Assembly (NCBI RefSeq): GCF_042684265.1
Contig: NZ_JBHULB010000080.1
Coordinates: 1-64,000, forward strand
Direction of reading: 5' to 3'
DNA from: Croceitalea marina
GTDB lineage: Bacteria > Bacteroidota > Bacteroidia > Flavobacteriales > Flavobacteriaceae
Length of the DNA: 64,000 nt
Shown here: in pieces, positions 1 through 9,522 of the stretch
How positions within the stretch are numbered: position 1 is the stretch's first letter
How the letters are laid out: the number at the start of each line of letters is the position of its first letter
Translations under genes and position numbers: made by a program
Notes under the pieces: generated by a model
Databases searched by the model: none
The model's input: the letters and a program-made list of their open reading frames with translations, nothing else
What the model was told of the DNA's origin: nothing

Positions 1-108
1 TTCTTTAAAATGTAATCTACAGGCCTCCTCGTCCCCGAAATGAGCACTAAACGTAAATAAATTCATAAGCCAAGTGATTTAGGTTCAGTCAAATATAATA
101 AATTATGA

Positions 109-473
109 GTAATTACGGATATTCAAATAAAGATTATTAGAAATCAAAAACAATATGAAGTTTACTTAAAGCGGTTAAAAAATATTTTCGATGCTCAGAA
201 GGGATCTCCTGAACTTGAAGAATTCGATTTGCTGTCTATGGTATTAGAAAAATATGAGGAAGAAAATTTTCCAATAGAAAATTGCCATCCACTGGATGCA
301 ATCCGTTTCATGATGGCTCAAAACGAAATAGATGAATCTAGGCTTGCACAATTTTAAACAATGTAAAAATTTTTGAAATTTTAAATGGTACTAGTAAGCT
401 AGATTTGAAGGATATTCGGTCAATTAATAAACATTTAAGAATACCCGCAGAAATTTTAATTCAAGAATATTAA
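109..473 (+). pseudogene. Decayed HigA-like (XRE family) antitoxin
   Basis: Reading from 109, the frame gives a HigA-type antitoxin N-half (LKRLKNIFDAQKGSPELEE, then PIEN.HPLDAIRFMMAQ) and stops at about 355. The C-half, with FEILNG and IPAEILIQE, continues in a shifted frame to 473. No start codon lies in frame, because a stop at 106-108 sits directly upstream. So at least one frameshift lies in the helix-turn-helix, and the start is lost. In this family the protein represses its own operon and neutralises an mRNA-cleaving HigB toxin. I see no recognisable toxin in the 100 bases to the left. This is a remnant, probably of a former island next to tRNA-Asp. Confidence 0.6.
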
Positions 474-574
474 TCTCTACTTATATCTAACCCGCAGAAG
501 AAGTATTGGAAAAAGTACTGTTTTAGAGAATAAAAATGTATTAGTAGCCCTAATAGTAGCCCCTAAAATAAATA

Positions 575-605
575 AACCTCTCTAAATCAAATACTTAGAG
601 AGGTT
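575..605 (-). terminator. Terminator of tRNA-Asp
   Basis: AACCTCTCTAA at 575-585 is perfectly repeated in inverse as TTAGAGAGGTT at 595-605. Read on the minus strand, the hairpin is followed by a T-rich run, which suits termination of the tRNA-Asp transcript. Confidence 0.65.
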
Positions 606-610
606 ATAAG

Positions 611-684
611 CGGTCTGGACGGGACTCGAACCCGCGACCCCCTGCGTGACAGGCAGGTATTCTAACCAACTGAACTACCAGACC
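611..684 (-). tRNA. tRNA-Asp (GTC)
   Basis: The minus strand folds as a cloverleaf. The acceptor stem is GGTCTGG/CCAGACC, the anticodon stem CCTGC/GCAGG encloses loop CTGTCAC (anticodon GTC), the T-loop is TTCGAGT, and the discriminator is G. CCA is not encoded. Confidence 0.95.
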
Positions 685-753
685 TCGCTTTTAGCGGAGG
701 CAAATATACCTACACTTTTTCATATCAACAACCTTTTTTTGTATAAAATCTCA

Positions 754-1683
754 CTAATTAAATTTTTGACGTTCCGTCATAAAGGTGTTCAATACGTTGG
801 AAAAATTAGAAGCAACATCTACTTCTACATATTTTATTTTGTATTGTGAGCATTTAAGTTTTAAGTTTCTTAAATAATCGGTTACTTTTTCTTCGTAACG
901 TTGTTTGATATTTTCTGCATACAGGTCAATATGTTTACCGGTTTCTACATCAAGAAAACGCTTGGGGCTATTGTCAAAATTAAAGTTTAGTTCACGGTTT
1001 CTGTCCAATATGTGAAAGAGCACTACTTCGTGCTTGTTATATTTTAGATGACGAAGGGCTTCAAAAAGTTTAGTTTCTTCAACTTCTGTTTGAAACATAT
1101 CGGAAAAAAGAAAAATTAAACTTCGACGTTTGAGTTTTTCTGTAATCTGTTGTAAATAATGATAAGATCGGGTGTCTTCTGCCGGATTTTCGTTTAAAAC
1201 AACAGTGTTGAGTTTATCCAACAACATTTGAAAATGGCGTTCACTACTTTTTTCGTTCACATAAAAACTATAAGCATCAGAATAAATACTTAAACCAACA
1301 GCATCTCTTTGCTTTTTAAGGATGTTCATTAAAGATGCAATAGCCAAAACACCAAAACCTATCTTATTTAAATTATCGATTGCTAAGTTTTTGACTTTGG
1401 GGTAGTACATTGAGGCCGAATTATCCAAAATCATATGGCAACGCAAATTGGTTTCCTCTTCGTAACGCTTAGTGTATAGTTTATCGGTGCGAGCGAAAAG
1501 TTTCCAATCTATGTGTTTGGTGCTTTCTCCGGTATTGTAAATTTTATGCTCGGCAAATTCTGAAGAAAATCCGTGAAACGGACTTTTATGGATGCCACTG
1601 ATAAAGCCTTCGACCACTTGCTTTGCCAAAAGTTCAAGATTAGAAAATAGTTTGGCCTTATTTAGCTCAGATTTGATATCCAT
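754..1683 (-). CDS. DUF58 domain protein (vWA-like fold)
   Basis: A 309-residue soluble protein of the DUF58 family. The family signature HIDWK..AR is at residues 57-65, and a MIDAS-like DNSAS motif at 87-91 suggests a von Willebrand factor A fold that binds a metal. Relatives usually sit beside MoxR AAA ATPases and BatA-type genes, with a proposed chaperone or stress role. No MoxR gene is adjacent here. A bidirectional terminator separates it from trxA, so it is probably transcribed alone. The family is clear; the function is inferred. Confidence 0.85.
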   Translation of the reverse strand: MDIKSELNKAKLFSNLELLAKQVVEGFISGIHKSPFHGFSSEFAEHKIYNTGESTKHIDWKLFARTDKLYTKRYEEETNLRCHMILDNSASMYYPKVKNLAIDNLNKIGFGVLAIASLMNILKKQRDAVGLSIYSDAYSFYVNEKSSERHFQMLLDKLNTVVLNENPAEDTRSYHYLQQITEKLKRRSLIFLFSDMFQTEVEETKLFEALRHLKYNKHEVVLFHILDRNRELNFNFDNSPKRFLDVETGKHIDLYAENIKQRYEEKVTDYLRNLKLKCSQYKIKYVEVDVASNFSNVLNTFMTERQKFN

Positions 1684-1706
1684 GAAAAACTAAGATAAAA
1701 TAAAAA

Positions 1707-1726
1707 GGTCTGGCAATGGCCAGACC
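1707..1726. terminator. Hairpin terminator between trxA and the DUF58 gene
   Basis: GGTCTGGC at 1707-1714 pairs with GCCAGACC at 1719-1726 over a 4-nt loop, flanked by A and T runs on both sides. It can end the trxA transcript (minus strand). Confidence 0.75.
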
Positions 1727-1754
1727 TTTTCTAAAATTTAACGATTGCTAACTA

Positions 1755-2072
1755 TTATAATAAGGCATCGATAGCATCGGTATATACTTTCTTAGGAGAT
1801 ACCCCTACTTGACGACTAACGATTTCGCCATCTTTGAAAACCAATACCGTTGGAATGTTACGTACGCCGTATTTGGCTGCGAATTGTTGGTTTGCATCTA
1901 CATCTACCTTACCAACAACGGCTTTACCATCGTATTCTGTACTTACTTCGTCAATAATTGGACCAACCATACGACATGGACCGCACCAAGCTGCCCAAAA
2001 ATCTACTACTACTGGTTTATCACTTTTTAAAACAACTTCGTCAAAAGTTGCATCTGTTATTTCTAGTGCCAT
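1755..2072 (-). CDS. trxA: Thioredoxin
   Basis: A 105-residue single-domain thioredoxin with no signal peptide, so cytosolic. It has the WCGPC redox motif (Cys30 and Cys33) and the conserved NIPT cis-proline segment. It reduces protein disulfides using electrons from thioredoxin reductase. Length and motifs match TrxA. A hairpin terminator follows the stop, and dnaE lies upstream on the same strand. Confidence 0.95.
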   Translation of the reverse strand: MALEITDATFDEVVLKSDKPVVVDFWAAWCGPCRMVGPIIDEVSTEYDGKAVVGKVDVDANQQFAAKYGVRNIPTVLVFKDGEIVSRQVGVSPKKVYTDAIDALL

Positions 2073-2172
2073 GTTTTTTTATTTACTATTTCGCAAAGTT
2101 AGTCAAATACAGGGGTGTTTCCTTACGGATTTAACATTCGTTTTGGTTATTGGTATATCAGTAAAACTTATA

Positions 2173-5100
2173 TTAATTAAGTTTATAATGAACTTCTTGC
2201 TCCTCCAATGTATGCAATAATTCACTTGTTATATTTACTTTTTGTTTTCTGCTGGATAGGCTTAATTTTATTTCCTCTTCCATTTCATAAACAATAAAAT
2301 TTAAAGGATGACTGCCTTTATGAGAACGTAAAGTGTCTTTTAAGGCGATAATGCGTTTTTCTTGCAAGGCAGCAATATCAAGTTTTATGGTCAATTTCTT
2401 TGCATAAGAATCCATGACGTCTTGCAATTGCTTAAAGTCATTGTATTGAAGTCGAGGGTCTCCCTTTTTACCGGTTTCTCTATTTGTCCACCCTTCACGC
2501 ACAAATACTTTGATATAGGCAAAAGAGTTGATCATTAAAAAGTGCCTGAATTTTAGATATTCTTCACCAAAAATTCGAAACTCATGCGTATCGGTGTAAT
2601 CTTCTAGGGTAAAAGCTGCCCACCCTTTTCCATTTTTAGAAATACGATGTTGCACATCGGTAATAACGCCCGCAAAAGACAGTTCGCGATTTACGTAGCC
2701 ATCTAGGTCGTCTTTAAAAACTGATACGCTTGTATTACAGAAAGCGGTAATTTCTTTTTTGAAATCATCTAGAGGGTGACCAGAAAGATAAATGCCTACG
2801 ACCTCTTTCTCTCGTCTTAGTTTTTCCATAGTGCCCCAATCTTCGCATGGGGGGACCGTCGGTTCTGGAATTTGCACTTCGCTAGAATCACCAAACAAAC
2901 TGACTTGTGAAGAGTTTTCATTTTCTTGAAACTTTGCCCCGTATTTGATTACTTTTTCAAGAAACGAAATTCCATCACCTTCGTCATGAAAGTATTGTGC
3001 CCGTAAAGTATCGCCAAAAGAATCAAATCCACCAGCAACCGCTAAATTTTCAAAAGCTTTTTTGTTCGCGGCACGTAAATCGATGCGTTTGGCCATATCA
3101 AAAACCGATTTGAAGGGGCCATTCTCTTTGCGTTCATCTACAATGGATTGTACGGCAGAACGGCCAACTCCTTTTATGGCACCCATACCGAAACGCACGG
3201 CGTAGTCTTTGTTTACCGCAAATTTATAGAACGATTCGTTTACATCAGGGCCAAGTACATCTAGGCCCATGCGTTTACATTCTTCCATAAAGAAAGTTAC
3301 CTGCTTAATGTCGTTCATATTGTTAGACAAAACCGCTGCCATATATTCGGCAGGGTAGTGGGCCTTTAGATAGGCCGTTTGGTAAGCAATATATGCGTAG
3401 CAGGTTGAATGACTTTTATTAAATGCATAAGATGCGAAGGCTTCCCAATCTTTCCATATTTTCTCTAAGACTTCCCTCGGATGTCCGTTCTTTTCTCCGC
3501 CATCTAAAAATTGCGGTTTTAATTTTTGTAGTAGGGCAAATATCTTCTTACCCATGGCTTTTCTTAGCACATCGGCATCACCTTTAGAGAAACCTGCAAT
3601 CTTTTGTGACAAACGCATCACCTGCTCTTGATAAACCGTAATGCCATAGGTGTCTTTTAGATACTCCTCCATTTCAGGAAGGTCATAGGTTATCTCTTCC
3701 TCACCATGTTTACGGGCGATAAAACTGGGAATGTATTCCATTGGTCCTGGACGATACAAAGCATTCATGGCAATGAGATCATCAAAAACCGAAGGTTTAA
3801 GGTTTTTCATATGCTTTTGCATCCCCGGAGATTCGTATTGAAATATACCAACCGTATCACCACGTTGAAACAATTCATAAGTTTTCTCATCATCTAGAGG
3901 AAAATCATCTGGCACCAAATCTTCACCGGTTCTTGCTTTTACAATTTTAACCGTGTCTTTAATAAGTGTCAAGGTTTTTAATCCTAAGAAATCCATCTTT
4001 AGAAGCCCCGCACTTTCTACTACTGAGTTATCAAACTGGGTGACATATAAATCAGAATCTTTTGCAGTGGCCACTGGTACGAAATTGGTAATATCATCTG
4101 GCGTAATAATAACGCCACAAGCATGTATTCCTGTATTTCGCAATGACCCTTCTAGAACACGGGCCATATTTACAGTTCTACCTTCTAAATCATCTCCTTC
4201 TGAAATATTGAGCAATTGATGAACCTTATCTAGGTCATCAGCTCTAAATTTCTTTTTTAAGTCCGCATCCGACTGCCCAAAAATCTTACCTAATTTAGAC
4301 ATGGTCGGAATCAGCTTGGCAATACGGTCGGCATCATTCAAGGGTAAATCTAAAACACGAGCGGTATCTCTAATGGATGATTTAGCGGCCATAGTACCGT
4401 AAGTAATAATCTGAGCTACTTGGTTGGCGCCGTATTTATTGATGACATACTCCATCACCCGACCACGACCCTCATCATCAAAATCAATATCGATATCGGG
4501 CATTGAAACCCTATCTGGATTTAAGAATCGCTCAAAAAGTAAATCGTACTTAAGCGGGTCTATATTGGTGATTTTTAAACAGTATGCAACTACGGAACCT
4601 GCTGCCGAACCACGACCAGGCCCAACGGAAACATCCATATTACGAGCTTCGCGAATAAAATCTTCTACGATTAAAAAATAACCTGGATAACCGGAGTTTT
4701 CAATTGTTTTTAGCTCAAAATCTATTCGTTCTTTAATTTCATCTGTTACCTCCCCATAGCGTTTTTCCGCTCCTTTGTAGGTGATGTGTTTTAGATATGC
4801 ATTTTCACCTCTTTTGCCTCCATCAATTGCATCTTCTTCTACCTTAAACTCGGCAGGAATATCAAATTCGGGTAACAAAACGTCACGGGCCAGATCAAAA
4901 GCTTCTACCTTGCTTACAATCTCTTGCAGATTTAATATAGCTTCTGGAATGTCTTTGAATAAGGTCTTCATTTCATCAGAAGACTTGAAGTAGTATTCTT
5001 GGTTAGGTAGGCCATAGCGGTAACCACGACCCCTACCTATGGGTGTGGTCTGTTTTTCGCCATCTTTTACGCATAACAGAATATCGTGGGCTTCTGCATC

Positions 5101-6561
5101 TTCTTTGTTACCATAGTAGGTGTTGTTCGATGCAACCAATTTTACATCGTGCTTTTTGGCAAATTCTAAAAGTACCTTATTGACACGGTCTTCATCTTCT
5201 TGCCCATGGCGCATGATTTCAAGATAGAAGTCCTCTCCAAATTCTTGTTTCCACCATGATAAGGCATCTTCGGCTTGTTTTTCGCCCACATTGAGTACTT
5301 TGCCGGGTATTTCTCCATACAGGTTTCCAGAGAGTACAATGATATCTTCTTTGTATTGCTGTATTACCTTTTTATCAATTCTTGGAACGTAATAAAATCC
5401 GTCGGTATAGGCAATAGAAGACATTTTTGCCAAGTTATGGTAGCCGTTTTTGTTTTTAGCAAGTAGCACAATTTGATAGCCGTAGTCTTTTACATTTTTA
5501 TTGGTGTGGTCTTCACAAACAAAAAATTCGCAGCCTATAATTGGGGTGATTTCTTTTTCTGTTTCTGGTTCACCCTTCTCTAGAGCTGCAGCGTTTTTTT
5601 CTTTAGCCGCCATGTTATGCGCTTTTACTTCTTTTACAAAATGAAAGGCGCCCATCATATTGGCATGATCTGTTAAAGCTACTGCCGGCATATTGGCGTT
5701 AGCGGTTTGCTTTACCAGTTCTTTCATCGACATGGTGGATTGCAAAACAGAAAACTGCGAGTGATTATGCAGGTGTACAAAATCAACACCGGCTAAATCT
5801 TTAGCATTTTCCTTAAGCTCTTGTTCCGATATTCCACCGGTATCCTTATTCCAAAGGGCATCGGCTATTTTTTTAGATGCTTTCTTTAGATTGAGGTGTT
5901 TCAAACCAATGAGCTGAATCTCGTTTGGATTAGCTTCCGAAAAATTTTGAAAATAATCGGGTTGAACGTCTAACTGCTTCTTGGTATATTGTTTTCTTCG
6001 TACAAGCTCTAAGAAACAGCGGGTCGTTGCTTCAACATCTGCGGTGGCATTGTGGGCTTCGGCAAAAGGTCCGTTAAAAAGATACTCATGAAGTTCCGTA
6101 AGGGTAGGAAGCTTGAATTTACCTCCACGCCCTCCTGGTATTTGGCAAAGTTGGGCCGTATGTTCCGTACAAGTATCCAATACGGGTAAATCTTGTAAGG
6201 GATTAGCAACATTTTCTCGATGGAACTCCGCTCCCATAATGTTAACGTCAAAGCCAACATTTTGCCCGACTACAAATTTGGCTTTGGCCAAAGCTTCATT
6301 AAAACGTTCCAGAACCTCATTTAACGGAATCCCTTCTTGTTCGGCTAGCCCGGTAGAAATTCCGTGGATCTGTTCTGCTTCATAAGGAATATTAAACCCT
6401 TCTGGTTGTACCAAATAATCTTGATGTTCTACCAAGTTTCCCATGCTGTCATGCAACTGCCATGCAATTTGTATGCAACGTGGCCAATTATCAGTATCGG
6501 TTATAGGGGCATCCCAACGTTTGGGAAGACCTGTGGTTTCAGTATCAAAGATTAGGTACAT
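2173..6561 (-). CDS. dnaE: DNA polymerase III alpha subunit with fused N-terminal exonuclease
   Basis: A 1462-residue replicative polymerase. Residues 1-190 form a DEDDh 3'-5' exonuclease domain like DnaQ: DTETTG with D6 and E8, D105, then H170 and D175. A PHP domain starts at about 260 (FVHLHNHSQFS). The polymerase catalytic motif PDIDIDFD is near 687, followed by finger, helix-hairpin-helix and OB regions. E. coli DnaE is about 1160 residues and lacks the exonuclease, so the extra length is the proofreading domain. Such fusions are usual in Bacteroidota. The ORF is intact. Confidence 0.96.
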   Translation of the reverse strand: MYLIFDTETTGLPKRWDAPITDTDNWPRCIQIAWQLHDSMGNLVEHQDYLVQPEGFNIPYEAEQIHGISTGLAEQEGIPLNEVLERFNEALAKAKFVVGQNVGFDVNIMGAEFHRENVANPLQDLPVLDTCTEHTAQLCQIPGGRGGKFKLPTLTELHEYLFNGPFAEAHNATADVEATTRCFLELVRRKQYTKKQLDVQPDYFQNFSEANPNEIQLIGLKHLNLKKASKKIADALWNKDTGGISEQELKENAKDLAGVDFVHLHNHSQFSVLQSTMSMKELVKQTANANMPAVALTDHANMMGAFHFVKEVKAHNMAAKEKNAAALEKGEPETEKEITPIIGCEFFVCEDHTNKNVKDYGYQIVLLAKNKNGYHNLAKMSSIAYTDGFYYVPRIDKKVIQQYKEDIIVLSGNLYGEIPGKVLNVGEKQAEDALSWWKQEFGEDFYLEIMRHGQEDEDRVNKVLLEFAKKHDVKLVASNNTYYGNKEDAEAHDILLCVKDGEKQTTPIGRGRGYRYGLPNQEYYFKSSDEMKTLFKDIPEAILNLQEIVSKVEAFDLARDVLLPEFDIPAEFKVEEDAIDGGKRGENAYLKHITYKGAEKRYGEVTDEIKERIDFELKTIENSGYPGYFLIVEDFIREARNMDVSVGPGRGSAAGSVVAYCLKITNIDPLKYDLLFERFLNPDRVSMPDIDIDFDDEGRGRVMEYVINKYGANQVAQIITYGTMAAKSSIRDTARVLDLPLNDADRIAKLIPTMSKLGKIFGQSDADLKKKFRADDLDKVHQLLNISEGDDLEGRTVNMARVLEGSLRNTGIHACGVIITPDDITNFVPVATAKDSDLYVTQFDNSVVESAGLLKMDFLGLKTLTLIKDTVKIVKARTGEDLVPDDFPLDDEKTYELFQRGDTVGIFQYESPGMQKHMKNLKPSVFDDLIAMNALYRPGPMEYIPSFIARKHGEEEITYDLPEMEEYLKDTYGITVYQEQVMRLSQKIAGFSKGDADVLRKAMGKKIFALLQKLKPQFLDGGEKNGHPREVLEKIWKDWEAFASYAFNKSHSTCYAYIAYQTAYLKAHYPAEYMAAVLSNNMNDIKQVTFFMEECKRMGLDVLGPDVNESFYKFAVNKDYAVRFGMGAIKGVGRSAVQSIVDERKENGPFKSVFDMAKRIDLRAANKKAFENLAVAGGFDSFGDTLRAQYFHDEGDGISFLEKVIKYGAKFQENENSSQVSLFGDSSEVQIPEPTVPPCEDWGTMEKLRREKEVVGIYLSGHPLDDFKKEITAFCNTSVSVFKDDLDGYVNRELSFAGVITDVQHRISKNGKGWAAFTLEDYTDTHEFRIFGEEYLKFRHFLMINSFAYIKVFVREGWTNRETGKKGDPRLQYNDFKQLQDVMDSYAKKLTIKLDIAALQEKRIIALKDTLRSHKGSHPLNFIVYEMEEEIKLSLSSRKQKVNITSELLHTLEEQEVHYKLN

Positions 6562-6675
6562 ATGTTAAATTCTGTCAGTTCGGGCGGAGGCAAGAACCTA
6601 TTAAAAAGTAAGGAATAAAAATAGCTAAAAAGCTTATTTAGGTAAAGGAGAGTTGTAATGAGTTATCAACCAAAA

Positions 6676-6701
6676 AAAAGCTGGGCATTAGCCCAGCTTT
6701 T
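6676..6701 (-). terminator. Terminator after the PA2169-family gene
   Basis: AAAAGCTGGGC (6676-6686) pairs perfectly with GCCCAGCTTTT (6691-6701) over a 4-nt loop. It lies just past the stop of the minus-strand gene, with a T run on that strand. Confidence 0.8.
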
Positions 6702-6727
6702 ACATATCAATCAATCAAAACAACCTA

Positions 6728-7198
6728 TTACGAGACTGCATTTTCATAGAGGTCGGCCGTTTTGAGCGTTTCTCTAATCGCATTGCGTTGTCTCATTAAT
6801 AAACTTTCCGTAGATGGTGGTAATACGAACTCTTTGTCATGTAAGATGTCATTGTAGGTTTCAATGGCTTCTTCTTCACCACATTTTACCTCTTCTAACA
6901 TTGCTTCTTCATTTTCGTTGTTAAATAACGATTTGAAATCAATCCACGTTCTGTGTAATTTTCCTTTTAAGCTTCCTCCTTTTTCTGGCTCTTGGCCAAA
7001 TGCTTTGATTTCAGCCTTTAGCTCATGCCCGAAATCATATCGTTGTTGGGCTCTTTTTTGAAAAAATTCTTTGATAATCGTATTGTTTACCTTTTCCGCT
7101 ACTTGCTTAAAGCCTTTTTCGGCGTCATAGGTTCTTTCTAATAAATCGTTTAATTTGTTCGACATTTCAATTGTGTACTTCATAATATTCATCTTCAT
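6728..7198 (-). CDS. PA2169 family four-helix-bundle protein (DUF2383)
   Basis: A 156-residue, mainly helical, charged protein with no signal peptide. It matches the DUF2383/PA2169 ferritin-like family in layout: YDAEKGF near 24-30, a basic loop near 75, and an acidic helix with EEVKCGEEEAIETYND. The family is expressed under stress in many bacteria, but its reaction is unknown. The start could be Met1 or Met6 (MKYTIEM). A hairpin terminator follows, and the divergent neighbour is rpsP. Confidence 0.8.
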   Translation of the reverse strand: MKMNIMKYTIEMSNKLNDLLERTYDAEKGFKQVAEKVNNTIIKEFFQKRAQQRYDFGHELKAEIKAFGQEPEKGGSLKGKLHRTWIDFKSLFNNENEEAMLEEVKCGEEEAIETYNDILHDKEFVLPPSTESLLMRQRNAIRETLKTADLYENAVS

Positions 7199-7348
7199 TT
7201 TTAATTTGTCTGTTATTGTCTCTCAATAACTACACTATATAACCTACAGTTTTTTTGCAAAAAGTCAAGTAGATACAGGGGTTTAACAAAGATTTAGAGG
7301 ATTGGGGCCGTAGTGTTAAAGAGATTTAACTTTCTAAGGCTGTAATAG

Positions 7349-7378
7349 TTGAATATTTTAAAATTAAATGTATTTTTG
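7349..7378 (+). promoter_or_regulatory. rpsP-rimM promoter
   Basis: A Bacteroidota-type promoter: TTG at 7349-7351, 19 bp, then TATTTTTG at 7371-7378. It is about 70 bp before the rpsP start. Confidence 0.7.
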
Positions 7379-7449
7379 CACCCGCTTTGTAAGTAAAGTG
7401 ATTAAAAGAATTAATAATCTGGGTCGGGCACCCTACAAATTAATGTGAT

Positions 7450-8097
7450 ATGCCAGTAAAAATTAGATTGCAACGCCACGGTAAAAAAGGAAAACCATTC
7501 TATTGGATCGTTGCTGCGGATTCTCGTGCAAAAAGAGACGGTAAATTTTTGGAAAAATTAGGAACTTATAATCCTAATACAAACCCTGCTACGATTAATG
7601 TAAATGTAGACAGTTCTGTTCAATGGTTAAGCAATGGAGCACAACCTACAGATACTGCAAGGGCAATTTTGTCATACAAAGGAGTGCTTATGAAGCATCA
7701 CTTATTGGGTGGTGTTCGTAAAGGAGCATTTACCGAAGAGCAGGCTGAAGAAAAATTTCAAGCTTGGGTAGCCGAGAAAGAAAAGTCGGTAGCTGCTAAA
7801 GTAGATGGTCTTGATAAGGCGCAGGCAGATGCGAAAGCAAAAGCACTAGAAGCCGAAAAAGAATTTAGTGAAAAAAGAGCCGCTGCTGCATTGCCAGAAG
7901 TTGAAGAAGCTGCAGAAGAAGTAGTTGAAGAAAGTGCGCCAGTTGTAGAAGAAGTTGCTGCAGAGGCAACTGAAGTTGCAGAAGAGGTTAAAGAGGAAGT
8001 AGCTGAGGCTGTAGAAGAAGTTAAGGAAGAAGCTCCTGCAAAAGTAGAAGCTAAAGCCGAAGAAGCTGCTCCAGAGGCTAGCTCAGAAGAAGAGTAG
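7450..8097 (+). CDS. rpsP: 30S ribosomal protein S16 with acidic C-terminal tail
   Basis: The first 80 or so residues are canonical S16 (MPVKIRLQRHGKKGKPFYWIV). The protein is 215 residues long, against 80-90 in E. coli. The rest holds a charged stretch and then a low-complexity tail of Ala, Val and Glu (about 145-215). Long acidic S16 tails are common in Flavobacteriia, and their role is not known. rimM follows after 11 bp, the classical rpsP-rimM pairing. Confidence 0.95.
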   Translation: MPVKIRLQRHGKKGKPFYWIVAADSRAKRDGKFLEKLGTYNPNTNPATINVNVDSSVQWLSNGAQPTDTARAILSYKGVLMKHHLLGGVRKGAFTEEQAEEKFQAWVAEKEKSVAAKVDGLDKAQADAKAKALEAEKEFSEKRAAAALPEVEEAAEEVVEESAPVVEEVAAEATEVAEEVKEEVAEAVEEVKEEAPAKVEAKAEEAAPEASSEEE

Positions 8098-8108
8098 AAA
8101 TTTAGACG

Positions 8109-8639
8109 ATGCAAAAGGAAGATTGTTTCTACCTAGGCAAAGTCGTTTCAAAATATAGTTTCAAAGGGGAGGTATTGGCTAAAATCGATACCGATGAACC
8201 GGAGATTTACGAAAACATGGAATCAGTTTTTGTTTCACTAGGGAACAATCTGGTTCCATTTTTTATTGATAGATGTCGTTTACATAAATCAACCTTACTT
8301 CGTATTGACTTTGAAGAAGTAAAAGATGAATCTGCTGCAGATAGAATTTTGGGTGCAGAATTGTATTTACCGCTTGCAATGCTCCCAAAACTCAGTGGCA
8401 ACAAGTTTTATTTTCATGAAGTCATAGGATTTACTTTGATGGACGAAGTTCATGGCGATATTGGGGTGATACAATCGATCAACGATTCTGCATCACAGGT
8501 GCTTTTTGAAGCCAAAAAGGGGAATAAAGAATTGCTGATTCCGGTTTCGGACGATATCATTACCAAAGTGGATAGAGCATCCAAAAAAATCTATGTTACT
8601 ACACCGGAAGGGTTGGTGGATTTGTATCTTGGGTACTAA
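8109..8639 (+). CDS. rimM: Ribosome maturation factor RimM
   Basis: 176 residues, the usual size. It has the N-terminal RimM barrel (YLGKVVSKYSFKGEVLAKI near the start) and the C-terminal PRC-barrel (FYFHEVIGFTLMDE near 95-110, then LLIPVSDDII). RimM binds S19 in the 30S head during assembly and processing of 16S rRNA. It is cotranscribed with rpsP. Confidence 0.93.
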   Translation: MQKEDCFYLGKVVSKYSFKGEVLAKIDTDEPEIYENMESVFVSLGNNLVPFFIDRCRLHKSTLLRIDFEEVKDESAADRILGAELYLPLAMLPKLSGNKFYFHEVIGFTLMDEVHGDIGVIQSINDSASQVLFEAKKGNKELLIPVSDDIITKVDRASKKIYVTTPEGLVDLYLGY

Positions 8640-8693
8640 TTAAGTTCAAGTTCAAGCATCAAATTCAAACTCAAGATTTTTAAGTGTATTGGT

Positions 8694-8716
8694 CACACTG
8701 AGCTTGTCGAAGTGTG
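8694..8716. repeat. Short intergenic palindrome (copy 1)
   Basis: CACACT and AGTGTG flank the core GAGCTTGTCGA. The same core, with changed arms, recurs at 18162-18191 (opposite orientation) and 23206-23226. This looks like a dispersed REP-type element. Confidence 0.6.
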
Positions 8717-8753
8717 TTAATAATCATAAAGTGATTTTGTAATTTCTAAATTA

Positions 8754-9467
8754 ATGTCCAAACCCTTTAAGTTTAAAGAATTTATCATAAATCAAGACCG
8801 ATGCGCTATGAAGGTAGGTACGGATGGGGTCTTGCTTGGGGCATGGACAACATTAGAAAATAACCCTGAATCAGTCTTGGATATTGGAGCAGGTACTGGG
8901 TTAATTGCATTACAACTTGCTCAACGTTCAGCAGCAGAAACTATAGACGCTATTGAGTTGGATGATGATGCATATGAGCAATGTGTTGAGAATTTTGAAG
9001 CTTCGCCTTGGGGTGATAGGCTTTTCTGTTATCATGCAAGTCTGCAAGAATTTGTTGAGGAAATGGATGACAGTTATGATTTAATTGTTTCAAATCCACC
9101 ATTTTATTCGGAAGACGTCTCTAGTGGTGATAAAGCACGGGACAATGCGAGACAAAATTTAGCATTACCTTTTGATATGCTTTTAAGGGCAGCGGAAAAT
9201 TTACTTTCTTCAAACGGCAGCTTTGCTACTATTATTCCTTTTAAAGAGGAGAAAGAATTTTGTTCTCTGGCCTTAAATTCTAATTTATATGCTAATCGAA
9301 TTACAAGGGTAAAAGGGAGTCCAGATTCAGAAATAAAAAGAAGCTTATTGCAATTTTCATTTGAAGAAAATGAGCTCAAAGAAGATGAGCTTGTTATTGA
9401 AATAAGCAGACATGAATATACGCAAGAGTATCAAGAATTAACAAAAGCTTTCTACTTGAAAATGTAA
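8754..9467 (+). CDS. trmN6: tRNA1(Val) (adenine37-N6)-methyltransferase
   Basis: A 237-residue class I SAM methyltransferase of the TrmN6/YfiC family. The SAM-binding loop DIGAGTG is at 43-49, and the N6-adenine motif NPPF at 114-117 is followed by tyrosine. The N-terminus (FKFKEFIINQDRCAMKVGTDG) is typical. In E. coli the enzyme methylates A37 of tRNA1(Val). A neighbouring substrate cannot be excluded. Confidence 0.88.
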   Translation: MSKPFKFKEFIINQDRCAMKVGTDGVLLGAWTTLENNPESVLDIGAGTGLIALQLAQRSAAETIDAIELDDDAYEQCVENFEASPWGDRLFCYHASLQEFVEEMDDSYDLIVSNPPFYSEDVSSGDKARDNARQNLALPFDMLLRAAENLLSSNGSFATIIPFKEEKEFCSLALNSNLYANRITRVKGSPDSEIKRSLLQFSFEENELKEDELVIEISRHEYTQEYQELTKAFYLKM

Positions 9468-9522
9468 CAGACGTGATGTGAAATGTTACATATCATTAGT
9501 ACCTTTGGTAAAATTTTTTTGC

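Noticed and set aside
7420..7440. Leader hairpin (GGGT...ACCC) before rpsP as a riboswitch
   Set aside because: Four base pairs only; no larger conserved structure visible.
7758..8114. Ser/Ala-rich ORF opposite rpsP
   Set aside because: Shadow of the low-complexity Ala/Glu tail of S16.
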